From NCBI RefSeq assembly GCF_009739905.1, contig NZ_CP034279.1:2046001-2110000 (forward strand): a stretch of DNA of 64,000 bases, written 5' to 3'. Position numbers and translations under genes: made by a program. The notes under the pieces are model-generated. The model was not told where the DNA came from. It ran no database searches and saw nothing but the letters and a program-made list of their open reading frames with translations. Each line of letters opens with the position of its first letter. Positions within the stretch are counted from its first letter, which is position 1. This document shows, piece by piece, positions 21,826 through 30,534 of this stretch. Origin of the DNA: Streptomyces ficellus (GTDB lineage: Bacteria; Actinomycetota; Actinomycetes; Streptomycetales; Streptomycetaceae).

Positions 21826-22998
21826 GTGCAACGTCCTGCTGTGACGGCCGTGTTGGCCGCTGGTCTGGTGCTCCTGGTGGCCGGGTGCTCGTCGGAGGGC
21901 GGGGCGCCGCCGGTCGACGGCGCCAGCGCCGGCTCGCCTCCCGCCTCCGCCGCCGCCCCGCCCTCCCCCGCCGCCTCCCCGTCCACGCCGTCCGCGCCGC
22001 CCGCCAAGGGCTCGGTGAAGGTCGTGTCGACTCTCACCGAGGGCCTGAAGTCGCCGTGGGGCCTGGCCGCCCTCCCGGACGGCGACCTGCTGGTCTCCTC
22101 GCGCGACGAGGGCACGATCACCCGGGTCGACGGAGAGAGCGGCGCGAAGACCGTGATCGGCTCGGTGCCCGGGGTCGCGCCGGCGGGCGAGGGCGGCCTG
22201 CTGGGTCTCGCGGTCTCACCGGACTTCGCCTCGGACCACCAGGTGTACGCGTACTTCACCACCGAGTCGGACAACCGCATCGCCCGCATGCTGTACGACG
22301 AGAAGAAGCCGGCCGGCCAGCAGCTGGGTGCGCCCGACACCGTGCTGCGGGGCATCCCCAAGGGCACGATCCACAACGGCGGGCGGATCGCCTTCGGCCC
22401 CGACAAGATGCTGTACGCGGGCACGGGCGAGACCGGCGACACCGGCCTGGCCCAGGACAAGGACTCGCTGGGCGGGAAGATCCTGCGGATGACCCCGGAC
22501 GGCCAGCCGGTGCACGGCAACCCCACCGCCGACTCGGTCGTCTACTCGTACGGGCACCGTAACGTCCAGGGGCTGGCCTGGGACGCGGACAAGCGGCTGT
22601 GGGCGGCCGAGTTCGGGCAGAACACCTGGGACGAGCTGAACCTGATCCAGCCCGGCAAGAACTACGGCTGGCCCGAGGTGGAGGGCAGGGGCAGCGAGTC
22701 CGGATTCGTCGACCCGGTCGCCCAGTGGAAGACCGCCGACGCCTCCCCGAGCGGCATCGCCGTCGCGGAGGGCTCGGTGTGGATGGCGGGCCTGCGGGGC
22801 GAGCGGCTCTGGCGCATCCCCCTGTCCGGCGCGGAACCTTCCGCCGACCCCCAGCCGTTCCTGGAGGAGCGGTACGGCCGGCTGCGCACCGTCCTCGCGG
22901 CCGGCGGGGACCAGGTCTGGCTCGTGACCAGCGAGACGGACGGCCGCGGCACACCGGAGAAGGGCGATGACAAGATCCTCCGGCTGGAGGTGAAGTGA
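21826..22998 (+). CDS. lipoprotein PQQ-type glucose/sorbosone dehydrogenase
   Basis: The 390-residue product has a lipoprotein signal (lipobox LVAGC, Cys21), a Pro/Ala/Ser-rich linker to about residue 60, then a six-bladed beta-propeller of the soluble glucose/aldose sugar dehydrogenase family. Family landmarks are LKSPWGLAALPDGDLLVSSR, GEGGLLGLAVSPDF, the general-base His in IHNGGRIAFGPDKMLY, YSYGHRNVQGLAWD and PGKNYGWPEVEG. It would act outside the membrane on sugars or related alcohols, with PQQ as likely cofactor. The GTG at 21826 follows AAGGGA. A 60-codon gene follows 13 bp later. Confidence 0.88.
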   Translation: MQRPAVTAVLAAGLVLLVAGCSSEGGAPPVDGASAGSPPASAAAPPSPAASPSTPSAPPAKGSVKVVSTLTEGLKSPWGLAALPDGDLLVSSRDEGTITRVDGESGAKTVIGSVPGVAPAGEGGLLGLAVSPDFASDHQVYAYFTTESDNRIARMLYDEKKPAGQQLGAPDTVLRGIPKGTIHNGGRIAFGPDKMLYAGTGETGDTGLAQDKDSLGGKILRMTPDGQPVHGNPTADSVVYSYGHRNVQGLAWDADKRLWAAEFGQNTWDELNLIQPGKNYGWPEVEGRGSESGFVDPVAQWKTADASPSGIAVAEGSVWMAGLRGERLWRIPLSGAEPSADPQPFLEERYGRLRTVLAAGGDQVWLVTSETDGRGTPEKGDDKILRLEVK

Positions 22999-23011
22999 GA
23001 GGCGGCAAACC

Positions 23012-23194
23012 GTGTTCAACGTGCTGGAACAACTCTTCGCCCCGGGCCGCAAGCACACCGACGACGAGCTCCGGCGGCTGGAGCTCACCCGTGAGGACCT
23101 GGGCGACACCGACCCCGCCCGCGGCCCCATAGACCTCGCCTCCGGCACGGTCACGGTCCGCGTCCCGCCCCGGACGCCGGCTCCGGAGGCCTGA
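23012..23194 (+). CDS. small DUF6191-type protein
   Basis: This 60-residue protein starts MFNVLEQLFAPGRKHTDDE and contains RGPIDLASGTVTVR, a pattern I associate with the Streptomyces DUF6191 family. Nothing is known of its role. It is soluble and acidic with no signal peptide. The GTG at 23012 has a GAGAGGCGG purine run upstream. It starts 13 bp after the sugar dehydrogenase stop on the same strand, so the two are probably cotranscribed. Confidence 0.7.
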   Translation: MFNVLEQLFAPGRKHTDDELRRLELTREDLGDTDPARGPIDLASGTVTVRVPPRTPAPEA

Positions 23195-23322
23195 CGGGGG
23201 GAGGCGGGCGCGGGCGGTGGCCGCCGCGTCGGCCCCGGGCGCGACACGGCTGGGGCGGCACGGCGGCCCCGGACGCCTGACCGGGCGCCGCGCCCGCCCC
23301 GGTGCGGGAACCGGCGGAACCG

Positions 23323-26300
23323 TCAGGCGGGGACTTCGGGGAGGAGACGGAGGCGGTGGGTGAGGGCGGCCGCCTCGCCGCGGCCCGCGACGCCGAGCTT
23401 GCCGAGGATGTTGGAGACGTGGACGCTCGCCGTCTTCGGGGAGATGAACAGCTCCTCGGCTATCTGGCGGTTGGTGCGGCCCACCGCGACCAGCCGCAGC
23501 ACGTCCTGCTCGCGGGGCGTGAGGCCGAAGCCCTCGTCGTCCGGCTCCGGTTCGGCGGCCACCGGGGCCCGGAGGGACAGGCGGGCGCGGGCGGCCAGCA
23601 GCTCCAGGTCCTCCCGCAGCGGGCGGGCGCCCAGGTGGACGGCGACCATGTGCGCCTCGCGCACCAGCTCACCGGCCCGGTCGCGGTGGCCGCCCCGGGC
23701 GAGCAGCGCGTCCGCCCAGCGGTGCCGGGCGCGGGCCAGCTCGTAGGGGCGCTCCAGCGGGCCGAGGGCCACCACGGTCTCCGCCCAGCGGTCGGGGTCG
23801 TCCCGTCCCTCGGCGCGGGCCAGCTCGGCGCCGACGAACAGGGCGTGCGCCTGCCACACCGGGACCGGGGTGGCGAGCCGCTTCGCGTACGTGCGGATCA
23901 GCTCCAGCGCCTCGGCGCGCCCCTCCTCCGCGCTGGGCAGCCCGCGCGCCTCCGCCTCAGCCGTGGCGGCCGTGAGCAGCAGGGGCCAGGCGTACCGCTG
24001 GCTGCCGACCGGGAAGCCGTCCCGTGCCGCGTCGGCCAGCCCGGTCCGCACGTCCGCGAGCCGGCCATGCCCGGCGGCGAGGCCGAGCTGGACCTGGGCG
24101 AGCGGCAGCAGGTACTGCACCATGGGGTCGTGCTTGCCGTAGGCGTCCCGGGCCTGCGCCAAGTGCTCGGCGGCGGTGGACAGTTCGCCGCGGAGCCAGG
24201 CGAGGTGGGCGCGCCGCAGATGCGCGCCCCCGCGCGGCTTGGTGCTGTAGGCGATGCGGTGGAGCCGGTGCGCGCCCTCGCTCGCCTCGTCCCAGTGGCC
24301 CAGTGACATCCGCGACTCGACCAGGTTGGTCAGGACCCAGCCCTCGTTGTCGCGCAGGCCGCACTCGCGGGAGTACCGCAGGCCCTCCTCGGCGATCCGG
24401 ACCGCTTCCCGGGACCGCCCGACGGCCTCCAGGCAGGAGGGGATGTTGACGTAGGCGCGTCCCGCCTCGTGGCGCACGCAGGACTCGCGGGCCAGCTCCA
24501 GGACGGCGTGCATCTCCCGCAGACCGGCCTCGATGTCACCGGCGTCGACCATCAGTCCGCCGAGGGTGAGGCGGGCGTTGAGCTCGACCGCCTCGGCCTT
24601 GACCAGGCGGGCGTACTCGACGGCCCGTTCGGCGGCGGCCAGGCTCTCGGGGCCGGGCGCGTGGAGCATGCCCCACCCGGCGGCGACCGCGAGGACCCTG
24701 GCGTGCACGGCGGACGGCGGCAGACCGCGCACCAGGTCCTGCGCGGTGGCGAGTTCGGCCCAGCCGTCACCGCGGCCGAGGTTCGACATGAGCTTGGACC
24801 GCTCGGTCCAGAACCAGGCCGCCCGCTGCGGGTCCTTGCCGCCGGCGCCGCCGGACGGGTCGGCGTCCTCGTCGAGGAGGCGCAGCGCACGCTTGACGAT
24901 CTTCAGGGCCCGCTCGCGCTCGCCGCACAGGCGCGCGGCGACCGCCGCCTCGGCCAGCAGGTCGAGGTAGCGCAGCGGGGTGGTCTCGGGGCAGCCGCAC
25001 GCGGGGTAGGCGTCGGCGTAGTCGATGGGCCGCAGGGAGGCGCGTACCTCCTCGGGCACGTCGTCCCACAGCTCCAGGCCGCGCTCCAGCAGCCGCATCC
25101 GCTCGGCGTGGGCGTGGCGCTTGCGGGCCTCGACGGCGGCGCTCAGGACGACGGGCAGCGCCTTGGCGGCGTCGTGCGCGTGGTACCAGTAGCTGGCGAG
25201 GCGGGTGGTGCGCTCGTCGGCCCGTACGAGACCGGGGTCGGCCTCCAGGGCTTCGGCGAACCGCCGGTTGAGGCGGGAGCGCTCGCCGGGCAACAGGTCG
25301 TCGCTGACCGCCTCGCGCACCAGGGAGTGGCGGAAGCGGTAGCCCTCGCCGTCGGGCACGGCGAGCAGGATGTTGGCGTTGACGGCGGCGCGCAGCGCCT
25401 CGATGAGGTCGTCCTCGGGCAGCCGGGCGACGGCGGCGAGCAGGCCGTACTCCACGGTGGAGCCGCCCTCGGCGACGATCCTGGCGACCTTCTGGGCGTC
25501 CTCGGAGAGCCGCTCCACGCGCACGAGGAGCAGGTCGCGGAGGGACTCGCTGAGCCCGCCGGACGCGCAGCCGCTCTCCTGGCAGACGACGAGTTCCTCG
25601 ACGAAGAAGGCGTTGCCGTCGGAGCGGCGGAAGATGTCGTCGACGAGGGCGGCGGCGGGCTCGGCGGCCAGGATGCCGGTGAGCTGGCGGTGGACCTCCG
25701 TGCGGGTGAACCGGGGCAGTTCGATCCGGCGAACGGTCCGCAGCCGGTCCAGCTCGGCGAGCAGCGGCCGCAGCGGGTGGCGGCGGTGGATGTCGTCGGC
25801 GCGGTAGGTGGCGACGACGACGAGCCGGCCGCGGTGCAGGGTGCGGAAGAGGTAGGCGAGCAGGTGCCGGGTGGAGGCGTCGGCCCAGTGCAGGTCCTCC
25901 AGGGCGAGGACCACCGTGCGGTCGGCGGCGACGCGCTCCAGGAGGCGGACGGTCAGCTCGAAGAGCCGGGCGGTGCTGTCCTCGTTGTACGGCTCGGGCC
26001 CCGCCGCGTCGCCCAGTTCGGGCAGGAGCCGGGCCAGTTCGCCCTCCTGGCCCCGGGCGGCGGCGGCCAGTTCGTCGGGGAGCTTGCGGCGCAGGTCGCG
26101 CAGCGCGGTGGAGAACGGTGCGAACGGCAGGCCGTCCGCGCCGATTTCCACGCATCCGCCGAGGGCGACGACCGCGCCCTGGGAGCACGCCTCGCCGAGG
26201 AACTCCTCCAGCAGGCGCGTCTTGCCGACGCCCGCCTCGCCGCCGACGAGCAACGCCTGGGGCTCTCCCGCGGTGGCGCGGGAGAGCGCTTCGGTGAGTG

Positions 26301-26367
26301 CGGTCATTTCACCGGCTCGGCCGACGAACACCGGACTGACGGACCTGTTCTCCACGGTGCCGAGCAT
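23323..26367 (-). CDS. LAL-type LuxR regulator with ATPase and TPR-like repeats
   Basis: This very large regulator (1014 residues from the chosen start) has an N-terminal AAA ATPase (Walker A GGEAGVGKTRLL near residue 45; Walker B VVLALEDLHWADAS), a long middle region with TPR-like helical repeats, and a C-terminal LuxR-type HTH (LTPREQDVLRLVAVGRTN, then QIAEELFISPKTASVHVSNI). LAL proteins activate catabolic or secondary-metabolite genes in response to ATP and a ligand. No obvious target cluster is adjacent. The ATG at 26367 sits just before the conserved VFVGR; an ATG at 26415 is possible, and neither has a good ribosome site. Confidence 0.88.
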   Translation of the reverse strand: MLGTVENRSVSPVFVGRAGEMTALTEALSRATAGEPQALLVGGEAGVGKTRLLEEFLGEACSQGAVVALGGCVEIGADGLPFAPFSTALRDLRRKLPDELAAAARGQEGELARLLPELGDAAGPEPYNEDSTARLFELTVRLLERVAADRTVVLALEDLHWADASTRHLLAYLFRTLHRGRLVVVATYRADDIHRRHPLRPLLAELDRLRTVRRIELPRFTRTEVHRQLTGILAAEPAAALVDDIFRRSDGNAFFVEELVVCQESGCASGGLSESLRDLLLVRVERLSEDAQKVARIVAEGGSTVEYGLLAAVARLPEDDLIEALRAAVNANILLAVPDGEGYRFRHSLVREAVSDDLLPGERSRLNRRFAEALEADPGLVRADERTTRLASYWYHAHDAAKALPVVLSAAVEARKRHAHAERMRLLERGLELWDDVPEEVRASLRPIDYADAYPACGCPETTPLRYLDLLAEAAVAARLCGERERALKIVKRALRLLDEDADPSGGAGGKDPQRAAWFWTERSKLMSNLGRGDGWAELATAQDLVRGLPPSAVHARVLAVAAGWGMLHAPGPESLAAAERAVEYARLVKAEAVELNARLTLGGLMVDAGDIEAGLREMHAVLELARESCVRHEAGRAYVNIPSCLEAVGRSREAVRIAEEGLRYSRECGLRDNEGWVLTNLVESRMSLGHWDEASEGAHRLHRIAYSTKPRGGAHLRRAHLAWLRGELSTAAEHLAQARDAYGKHDPMVQYLLPLAQVQLGLAAGHGRLADVRTGLADAARDGFPVGSQRYAWPLLLTAATAEAEARGLPSAEEGRAEALELIRTYAKRLATPVPVWQAHALFVGAELARAEGRDDPDRWAETVVALGPLERPYELARARHRWADALLARGGHRDRAGELVREAHMVAVHLGARPLREDLELLAARARLSLRAPVAAEPEPDDEGFGLTPREQDVLRLVAVGRTNRQIAEELFISPKTASVHVSNILGKLGVAGRGEAAALTHRLRLLPEVPA

Positions 26368-26434
26368 CGCACAGGGGTGTGACAGCGCGGCACCGGTTAT
26401 CGGCACGACGTCCATGTCCCGCGCCCCCCGTCGC

Positions 26435-26620
26435 TCACGCGGCCGTGACGAAGCGGTCGTGTTCGGTGTTCACCCGCCCTTCGGGGGCGTGTGCGCCGGA
26501 CCGGCGGCCGAGGGCGAAGCGGGACTTCCGGGCGGAGCGGGCGAGGTTGAGCAGCCGCTGGGTGTCGGCCTCGCGAACGAGGTCGGCGTGCAGGGCCTGC
26601 TGGAGCTCGTAGGTGAACAT
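26435..26620 (-). CDS. small conserved Streptomyces protein
   Basis: The 61-residue product begins MFTYELQQALHADLVREAD and continues with a basic helical stretch (RLLNLARSARKSRFALGRR). Small proteins of this pattern recur in Streptomyces near regulators; no function is known. It looks like a single amphipathic helix pair with no signal. The ATG at 26620 follows GGGAG. It lies 67 bp upstream of the LAL regulator and may be cotranscribed with it. Confidence 0.65.
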   Translation of the reverse strand: MFTYELQQALHADLVREADTQRLLNLARSARKSRFALGRRSGAHAPEGRVNTEHDRFVTAA

Positions 26621-26726
26621 CTGGTTCTCCCTGGTGTGTCGGGGCGTTTCGCTGATGCCTCGACTCTCGCGCCCCAGGGGGTCGCGGCGCATCGGGAGAC
26701 TGCCGCATTCGCGCGGCGGGAGGGTC

Positions 26727-26773
26727 CTTAGGCGCGCCCACGGAGGACTCAGCCGGCCGTGAACGCGCCTAAG
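26727..26773. repeat. 10-bp inverted repeat with 27-nt loop
   Basis: CTTAGGCGCG (26727-26736) is matched by CGCGCCTAAG (26764-26773). It lies in a 201-bp gap, 49 bp beyond the stop of the membrane protein gene read on the minus strand. It could be a terminator for that gene or an operator upstream of the small protein. Confidence 0.5.
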
Positions 26774-26821
26774 TCGTGTCGCGAAACCCCCGCCTCAGGA
26801 ACCTTCGCAGTGTCCTCAGCC

Positions 26822-27442
26822 TTAGGAGCCGGTCGAGGGCAGGAGCAGGAAGAGGTCGGCGTACATGCCGGCGGACAGCAGCAGTCCCAGGCCTCCGAGT
26901 ACCGCTCCGGCGAGGGCGACCGCGCGGATCCACAGGGGGCGCCGGGAGCGGGAGAGCACGACGAGGCCGGTGATCACCGCGACGAGGGCGAACAGGCCGT
27001 TCACGAGGGCGGTGGTGTGCCAGGCGTCGCCGTAGATCTCGGAGATCTGCTGGGCGGGCGAGCCGGTCTGCGAGGTGGTGATCTGCCCGATGAGCGTCTC
27101 GCGCTCGGAGGCGACGCGGCCCAGCCAGGTGCCGGTCAGCGAGGCGATGCCGAGTGCCGTGGCGACGACCGCCGCCGCGGCGGAGGCGAGGCCGGTGCCG
27201 GGCCCCGTCCGGAGCCCGGCCCGCGCCCCCGGCCCGTCCCGGTCGTCCGGCTCGCCGTCGTCGTCCCGCTGCTCCTGGTCGAACTCGGCCGCGTGCTCGT
27301 CGTCGTACGCGGGCTGGTGCTCCGGCGCGTCGGCGGCCGTCCCCGCCACGGGCTCCGTCCCGGGAGCGGTCGCGGTGGTCTCCTCGCCGGTGGTGGCCCC
27401 GGTGGCGGCGCCCTTGTCGGTCTTGGTCGTCGTGGGGTTCAT
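26822..27442 (-). CDS. membrane protein of unknown function with acidic cytoplasmic arm
   Basis: The 206-residue protein has an N-terminal Thr/Ala/Glu-rich arm (about 70 residues, strongly acidic in EHQPAYDDEHAAEFDQEQ) followed by three hydrophobic segments (about 85-107, 147-163 and 173-200). The region between the first two (SERETLIGQITTSQTG) is probably outside. I do not recognise the family. The ATG at 27442 has no ribosome site; a TAGCGT -10-like element lies seven bases before it, consistent with a leaderless mRNA. It follows a GNAT gene by 35 bp but on its own promoter. Confidence 0.7.
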   Translation of the reverse strand: MNPTTTKTDKGAATGATTGEETTATAPGTEPVAGTAADAPEHQPAYDDEHAAEFDQEQRDDDGEPDDRDGPGARAGLRTGPGTGLASAAAAVVATALGIASLTGTWLGRVASERETLIGQITTSQTGSPAQQISEIYGDAWHTTALVNGLFALVAVITGLVVLSRSRRPLWIRAVALAGAVLGGLGLLLSAGMYADLFLLLPSTGS

Positions 27443-27477
27443 GCGCGGCACGCTAGGTGCCGTTTCTGAGAGGGCCC

Positions 27478-28041
27478 TTAACGCGCGTCCGGCTGTGCCG
27501 CGCGCCACTCCGGGGCGAGCACGGACCAGACCTCCATGTCGTGCCGGACGCCCCGGTAGGGGTAGCTCTCCCGGAGCACCCCCTCCTTGGTCATGCCGAG
27601 CCGCTTGGCGACGTTGATGCTCGCGGTGTTGGCCGAGGAGACCTGCCACTCGACGCGGTGCAGCCCGCGCTCGTTCAGCGCCCAGTCGATCAGGACGCGG
27701 ACCGCGCGGGTCACCAGCCCCCGGCCGGCCGCCGACGGCTCCAGCCAGCAGCCCGCCTCGCAGGTGCCGGCGGCGACGTCCATGACCCGCAGCAGGACGC
27801 CGCCGACGAGGGTCCCGTCCAGCCAGATGCCGAGGATGCGGCCGGTGTCGGCGGCGGCCTTGTCGGCGTACGCCTGGAGGAACGCCCGCGCCGAGACGAG
27901 GTCGGTGCACACGGTCGGGAGCGCGACGTACCGGCCGATGTAGTCCCGGCCCCGGTCCATGTGGGCCAGGTACTCCTCGGCCCGCCAGGGCTCCAGCGGG
28001 CGCAGTTCCGCTCCGTCGTCACCCAGGGATATCGCGAACAC
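27478..28041 (-). CDS. RimJ/RimL-type GNAT N-acetyltransferase
   Basis: This 187-residue acetyltransferase has the acetyl-CoA region CEAGCWLEPSAAGRGLVTRAVRVLI (shown here in parts: CEAGCWLEPSAAGRG, LVTRAVRVLI) and the RimJ/L hallmark HRVEWQVSSANTASINVAKRLGM. Family members acetylate protein N-termini, ribosomal proteins or small amines; the substrate is not predictable. The GTG start at 28041 follows GGAGGG. It lies 18 bp downstream of the MMPL exporter gene on the same strand and is probably in that operon. Confidence 0.85.
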   Translation of the reverse strand: MFAISLGDDGAELRPLEPWRAEEYLAHMDRGRDYIGRYVALPTVCTDLVSARAFLQAYADKAAADTGRILGIWLDGTLVGGVLLRVMDVAAGTCEAGCWLEPSAAGRGLVTRAVRVLIDWALNERGLHRVEWQVSSANTASINVAKRLGMTKEGVLRESYPYRGVRHDMEVWSVLAPEWRAAQPDAR

Positions 28042-28059
28042 CGTCGTGCCCTCCGTGGC

Positions 28060-30381
28060 TCACGGCACGAGCTGTCCGTCGTCGCTCGCGCGCTGCCACG
28101 GGATCTTCGCATGATCGGGATCGCGGCACTCGGGGTTTTCGATGCTGATGCGGGGCAGGAGGCGGTCGAGCCAGCCGGGCAGCCACCAGTTGGCGCCGCC
28201 GAGCATGTGCATGAGGGCCGGGACCAGGAGCGTACGGAGGACGAACGCGTCCAGGGCCACGGCCGCCGCGAGGCCGATGCCGAACATCGCGATGACCCGG
28301 TCGCCGGAGAGGACGAACGCGAGGAAGACGGCGATCATGATGACGGCGGCGGAGTTGATGACCCGGCTCGTCTCGGCGAGGCCCACGCGGACGGCCCGCC
28401 TGTTGTCCCCGGTCTCCAGCCACTCCTCGTACATCCGGCTGACCAGGAAGACCTGGTAGTCCATGGACAGCCCGAAGAGCACCGACACCATGATCACCGG
28501 CAGGAAGGGTTCGATGGGCCCCGCCCGGCCGAGTCCCAGCAGTTCGGTACCGATGCCCCACTGGAAGATCGCGACGACCACGCCGAAGGCCGACGCCACG
28601 GCGGCCACGTTCATCAGGGCGGCCTTCAGCGGGATGCCGATCGAGCGGAAGGCGAGCAGGAGCAGCAGGCAGCCCAGGGCGATGACGACGCCCACGAAGA
28701 GCGGCAGCTTGCCGACGATGACCTGGGCGAAGTCGTCGTAGCCGGCGGTGACGCCGCCGACGTACACGTCGAGGGAGGTGCCGTCCGCCGCGGCCGGCAG
28801 GACGTCGGCGCGCAGCCGGTCGACGAGGTCGCTGGTCTGCTCGGACTGCGGGGACGACTCCGGTACGACGGTGAGGACCGCCGTGTCGCCGCCGCCGCTG
28901 TACGTGACCGGGCCGACCGATTCGACGCCGTCGGTGGCGCGCAGGGTGCCGGGCAGCGCGGCGAGGGCGAGCCGGTCGTCGGCGCCGTCGAGCTCGGCGA
29001 CCAGGGTGAGGGGGCCGTTGACGCCGGGGCCGAAGCCGTCGGCGAGCAGGTCGTAGGCCTGGCGCGTGGTGGAGCCGGCCGGGTTGTTGCCCTGGTCGGA
29101 GGTGCCGAGGTGGAGGCCGAACGTGGGCAGGGCGAGGACCACCATGACCACGGCGGCGACGGCGCCGAGCAGCTTGGGGTGCCGTTCGACGAACGCGGAC
29201 CAGCGGGCGGCGAACCCGGTCGGCAGCTCGGGTTCCGGACCGTGCTCGATCAGCCGGGCGCGCTCGCGGCGGGACAGCGCGCGCATGCCGATGAACGACA
29301 GCAGCGCGGGCAGCAGCGTCACGGACGCGGCGACCGTGAGGACGACGGTCAGGGAGGCCGCGACGGCGACGCCGTTGAGGAAGCCGAGCCGCAGTATCAG
29401 CATGCCCAGCAGTGCGATGCAGACCGTGGCGCCGGCGAAGACGACGGCCCGGCCGGTGGTGGCGACGGCGTTCCGCGCGGCTTCGGCGACCGGCAGGCCG
29501 CGTTTGAGGCCCTTGCGGTGGCGGGTGACGATGAACAGCGCGTAGTCGATGCCGACGCCGAGGCCGATGAGCAGGCCCAGCATGGGGGCGAAGTCGGCGA
29601 CGGTCATGACGTGACCGAGCAGCCCGATGCCCGCGTAGGCGGTGCCGACGCTCACGAGGGCGGTGGCGATGGGGAGCAGGCTCGCGGCGAGGGAGCCGAA
29701 GGCGAGGAAGAGGACCACGGCGGCGACGGCCACGCCGACGATCTCGGCGGTGTGGGAGGAAGGGGCCTCGGTGACGCCGACGGCACTGCCGCCGAGCTCC
29801 ACCTGGACGCGGTCGTCCGCCGCCGCGCGGACGGTGTCGACGACGGCCTCGATCTGCGCGGGCGGGATCTCGTCGGCGTGCCGGTCGAAGGAGACGGTGG
29901 CGTAGGCGGTACGCCCGTCCTCGCTGATCCTGCCGGGTGCGGAGGTGACCTCGGGCCCTTGTGCGGCGCCGTCGGCCGGGGCGGCGGAGCCGCCGGTGGC
30001 CGCGCCCTGGGCGGGGCTCTGGGCGGGCGCGGCGGCGGTGCCGGTGCCGGTGCCGGGGTCGTACGGGCCGGTGACGGAGGCGACGCCGGGCAGCCCGGCG
30101 ACCTCGTCGAGCACGTCCGTCATCCGGTCCTGGACGGCGGCCGCGCGGACGCTGCCCTGGGTCGTGTGCCAGACGATGGTGTCGGAGTCGCCGCCCTGGC
30201 TCGGGAAGTTCTTCTCGAGGAGCGCGGCGGCCCGGCCGGACTCGGTGCCGGGGACGTCGTAGTCGTTGGAGTACGCGGAACCGGCGACCCCGGAGGCCGC
30301 CGCGACACCGACCAGGGCGAGGAGCCAGAGCAGGACGGCGGCGAGGCGGTGCGTGATGCACCATCGGGCGATGGCTGCCAA
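28060..30381 (-). CDS. MMPL/RND-family exporter
   Basis: The 773-residue membrane protein has the two-repeat MMPL layout: a first membrane segment, an extracytoplasmic loop (40-200), five segments (about 210-355), a second loop and a second group of five segments (about 555-735). Motifs include GLLIGLGVGIDYALFIVTR and the repeat VSVLFGLSMDYQVFLVSRMYEEW, whose buried Asp-Tyr residues drive proton coupling. Actinobacterial MMPL proteins export lipids, siderophores or antibiotics; the cargo is unknown. It opens with TTG at 30381 behind AGGGAG. The GNAT gene follows 18 bp later. Confidence 0.9.
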   Translation of the reverse strand: MAAIARWCITHRLAAVLLWLLALVGVAAASGVAGSAYSNDYDVPGTESGRAAALLEKNFPSQGGDSDTIVWHTTQGSVRAAAVQDRMTDVLDEVAGLPGVASVTGPYDPGTGTGTAAAPAQSPAQGAATGGSAAPADGAAQGPEVTSAPGRISEDGRTAYATVSFDRHADEIPPAQIEAVVDTVRAAADDRVQVELGGSAVGVTEAPSSHTAEIVGVAVAAVVLFLAFGSLAASLLPIATALVSVGTAYAGIGLLGHVMTVADFAPMLGLLIGLGVGIDYALFIVTRHRKGLKRGLPVAEAARNAVATTGRAVVFAGATVCIALLGMLILRLGFLNGVAVAASLTVVLTVAASVTLLPALLSFIGMRALSRRERARLIEHGPEPELPTGFAARWSAFVERHPKLLGAVAAVVMVVLALPTFGLHLGTSDQGNNPAGSTTRQAYDLLADGFGPGVNGPLTLVAELDGADDRLALAALPGTLRATDGVESVGPVTYSGGGDTAVLTVVPESSPQSEQTSDLVDRLRADVLPAAADGTSLDVYVGGVTAGYDDFAQVIVGKLPLFVGVVIALGCLLLLLAFRSIGIPLKAALMNVAAVASAFGVVVAIFQWGIGTELLGLGRAGPIEPFLPVIMVSVLFGLSMDYQVFLVSRMYEEWLETGDNRRAVRVGLAETSRVINSAAVIMIAVFLAFVLSGDRVIAMFGIGLAAAVALDAFVLRTLLVPALMHMLGGANWWLPGWLDRLLPRISIENPECRDPDHAKIPWQRASDDGQLVP

Positions 30382-30534
30382 CGGGTGTGCTCCCTGAGTG
30401 GTGCGTGCTCTTTATCGGGAACTGCCCGCAAAGAACGCATGACCTACGTACCGCCACTCTGGCAGCCTAAAGAGATCGTTTGTCCCTTTCGTGGCGATAC
30501 TCACAGGCCGGGCGTCCCGGTGCCCGGGTGCGGC

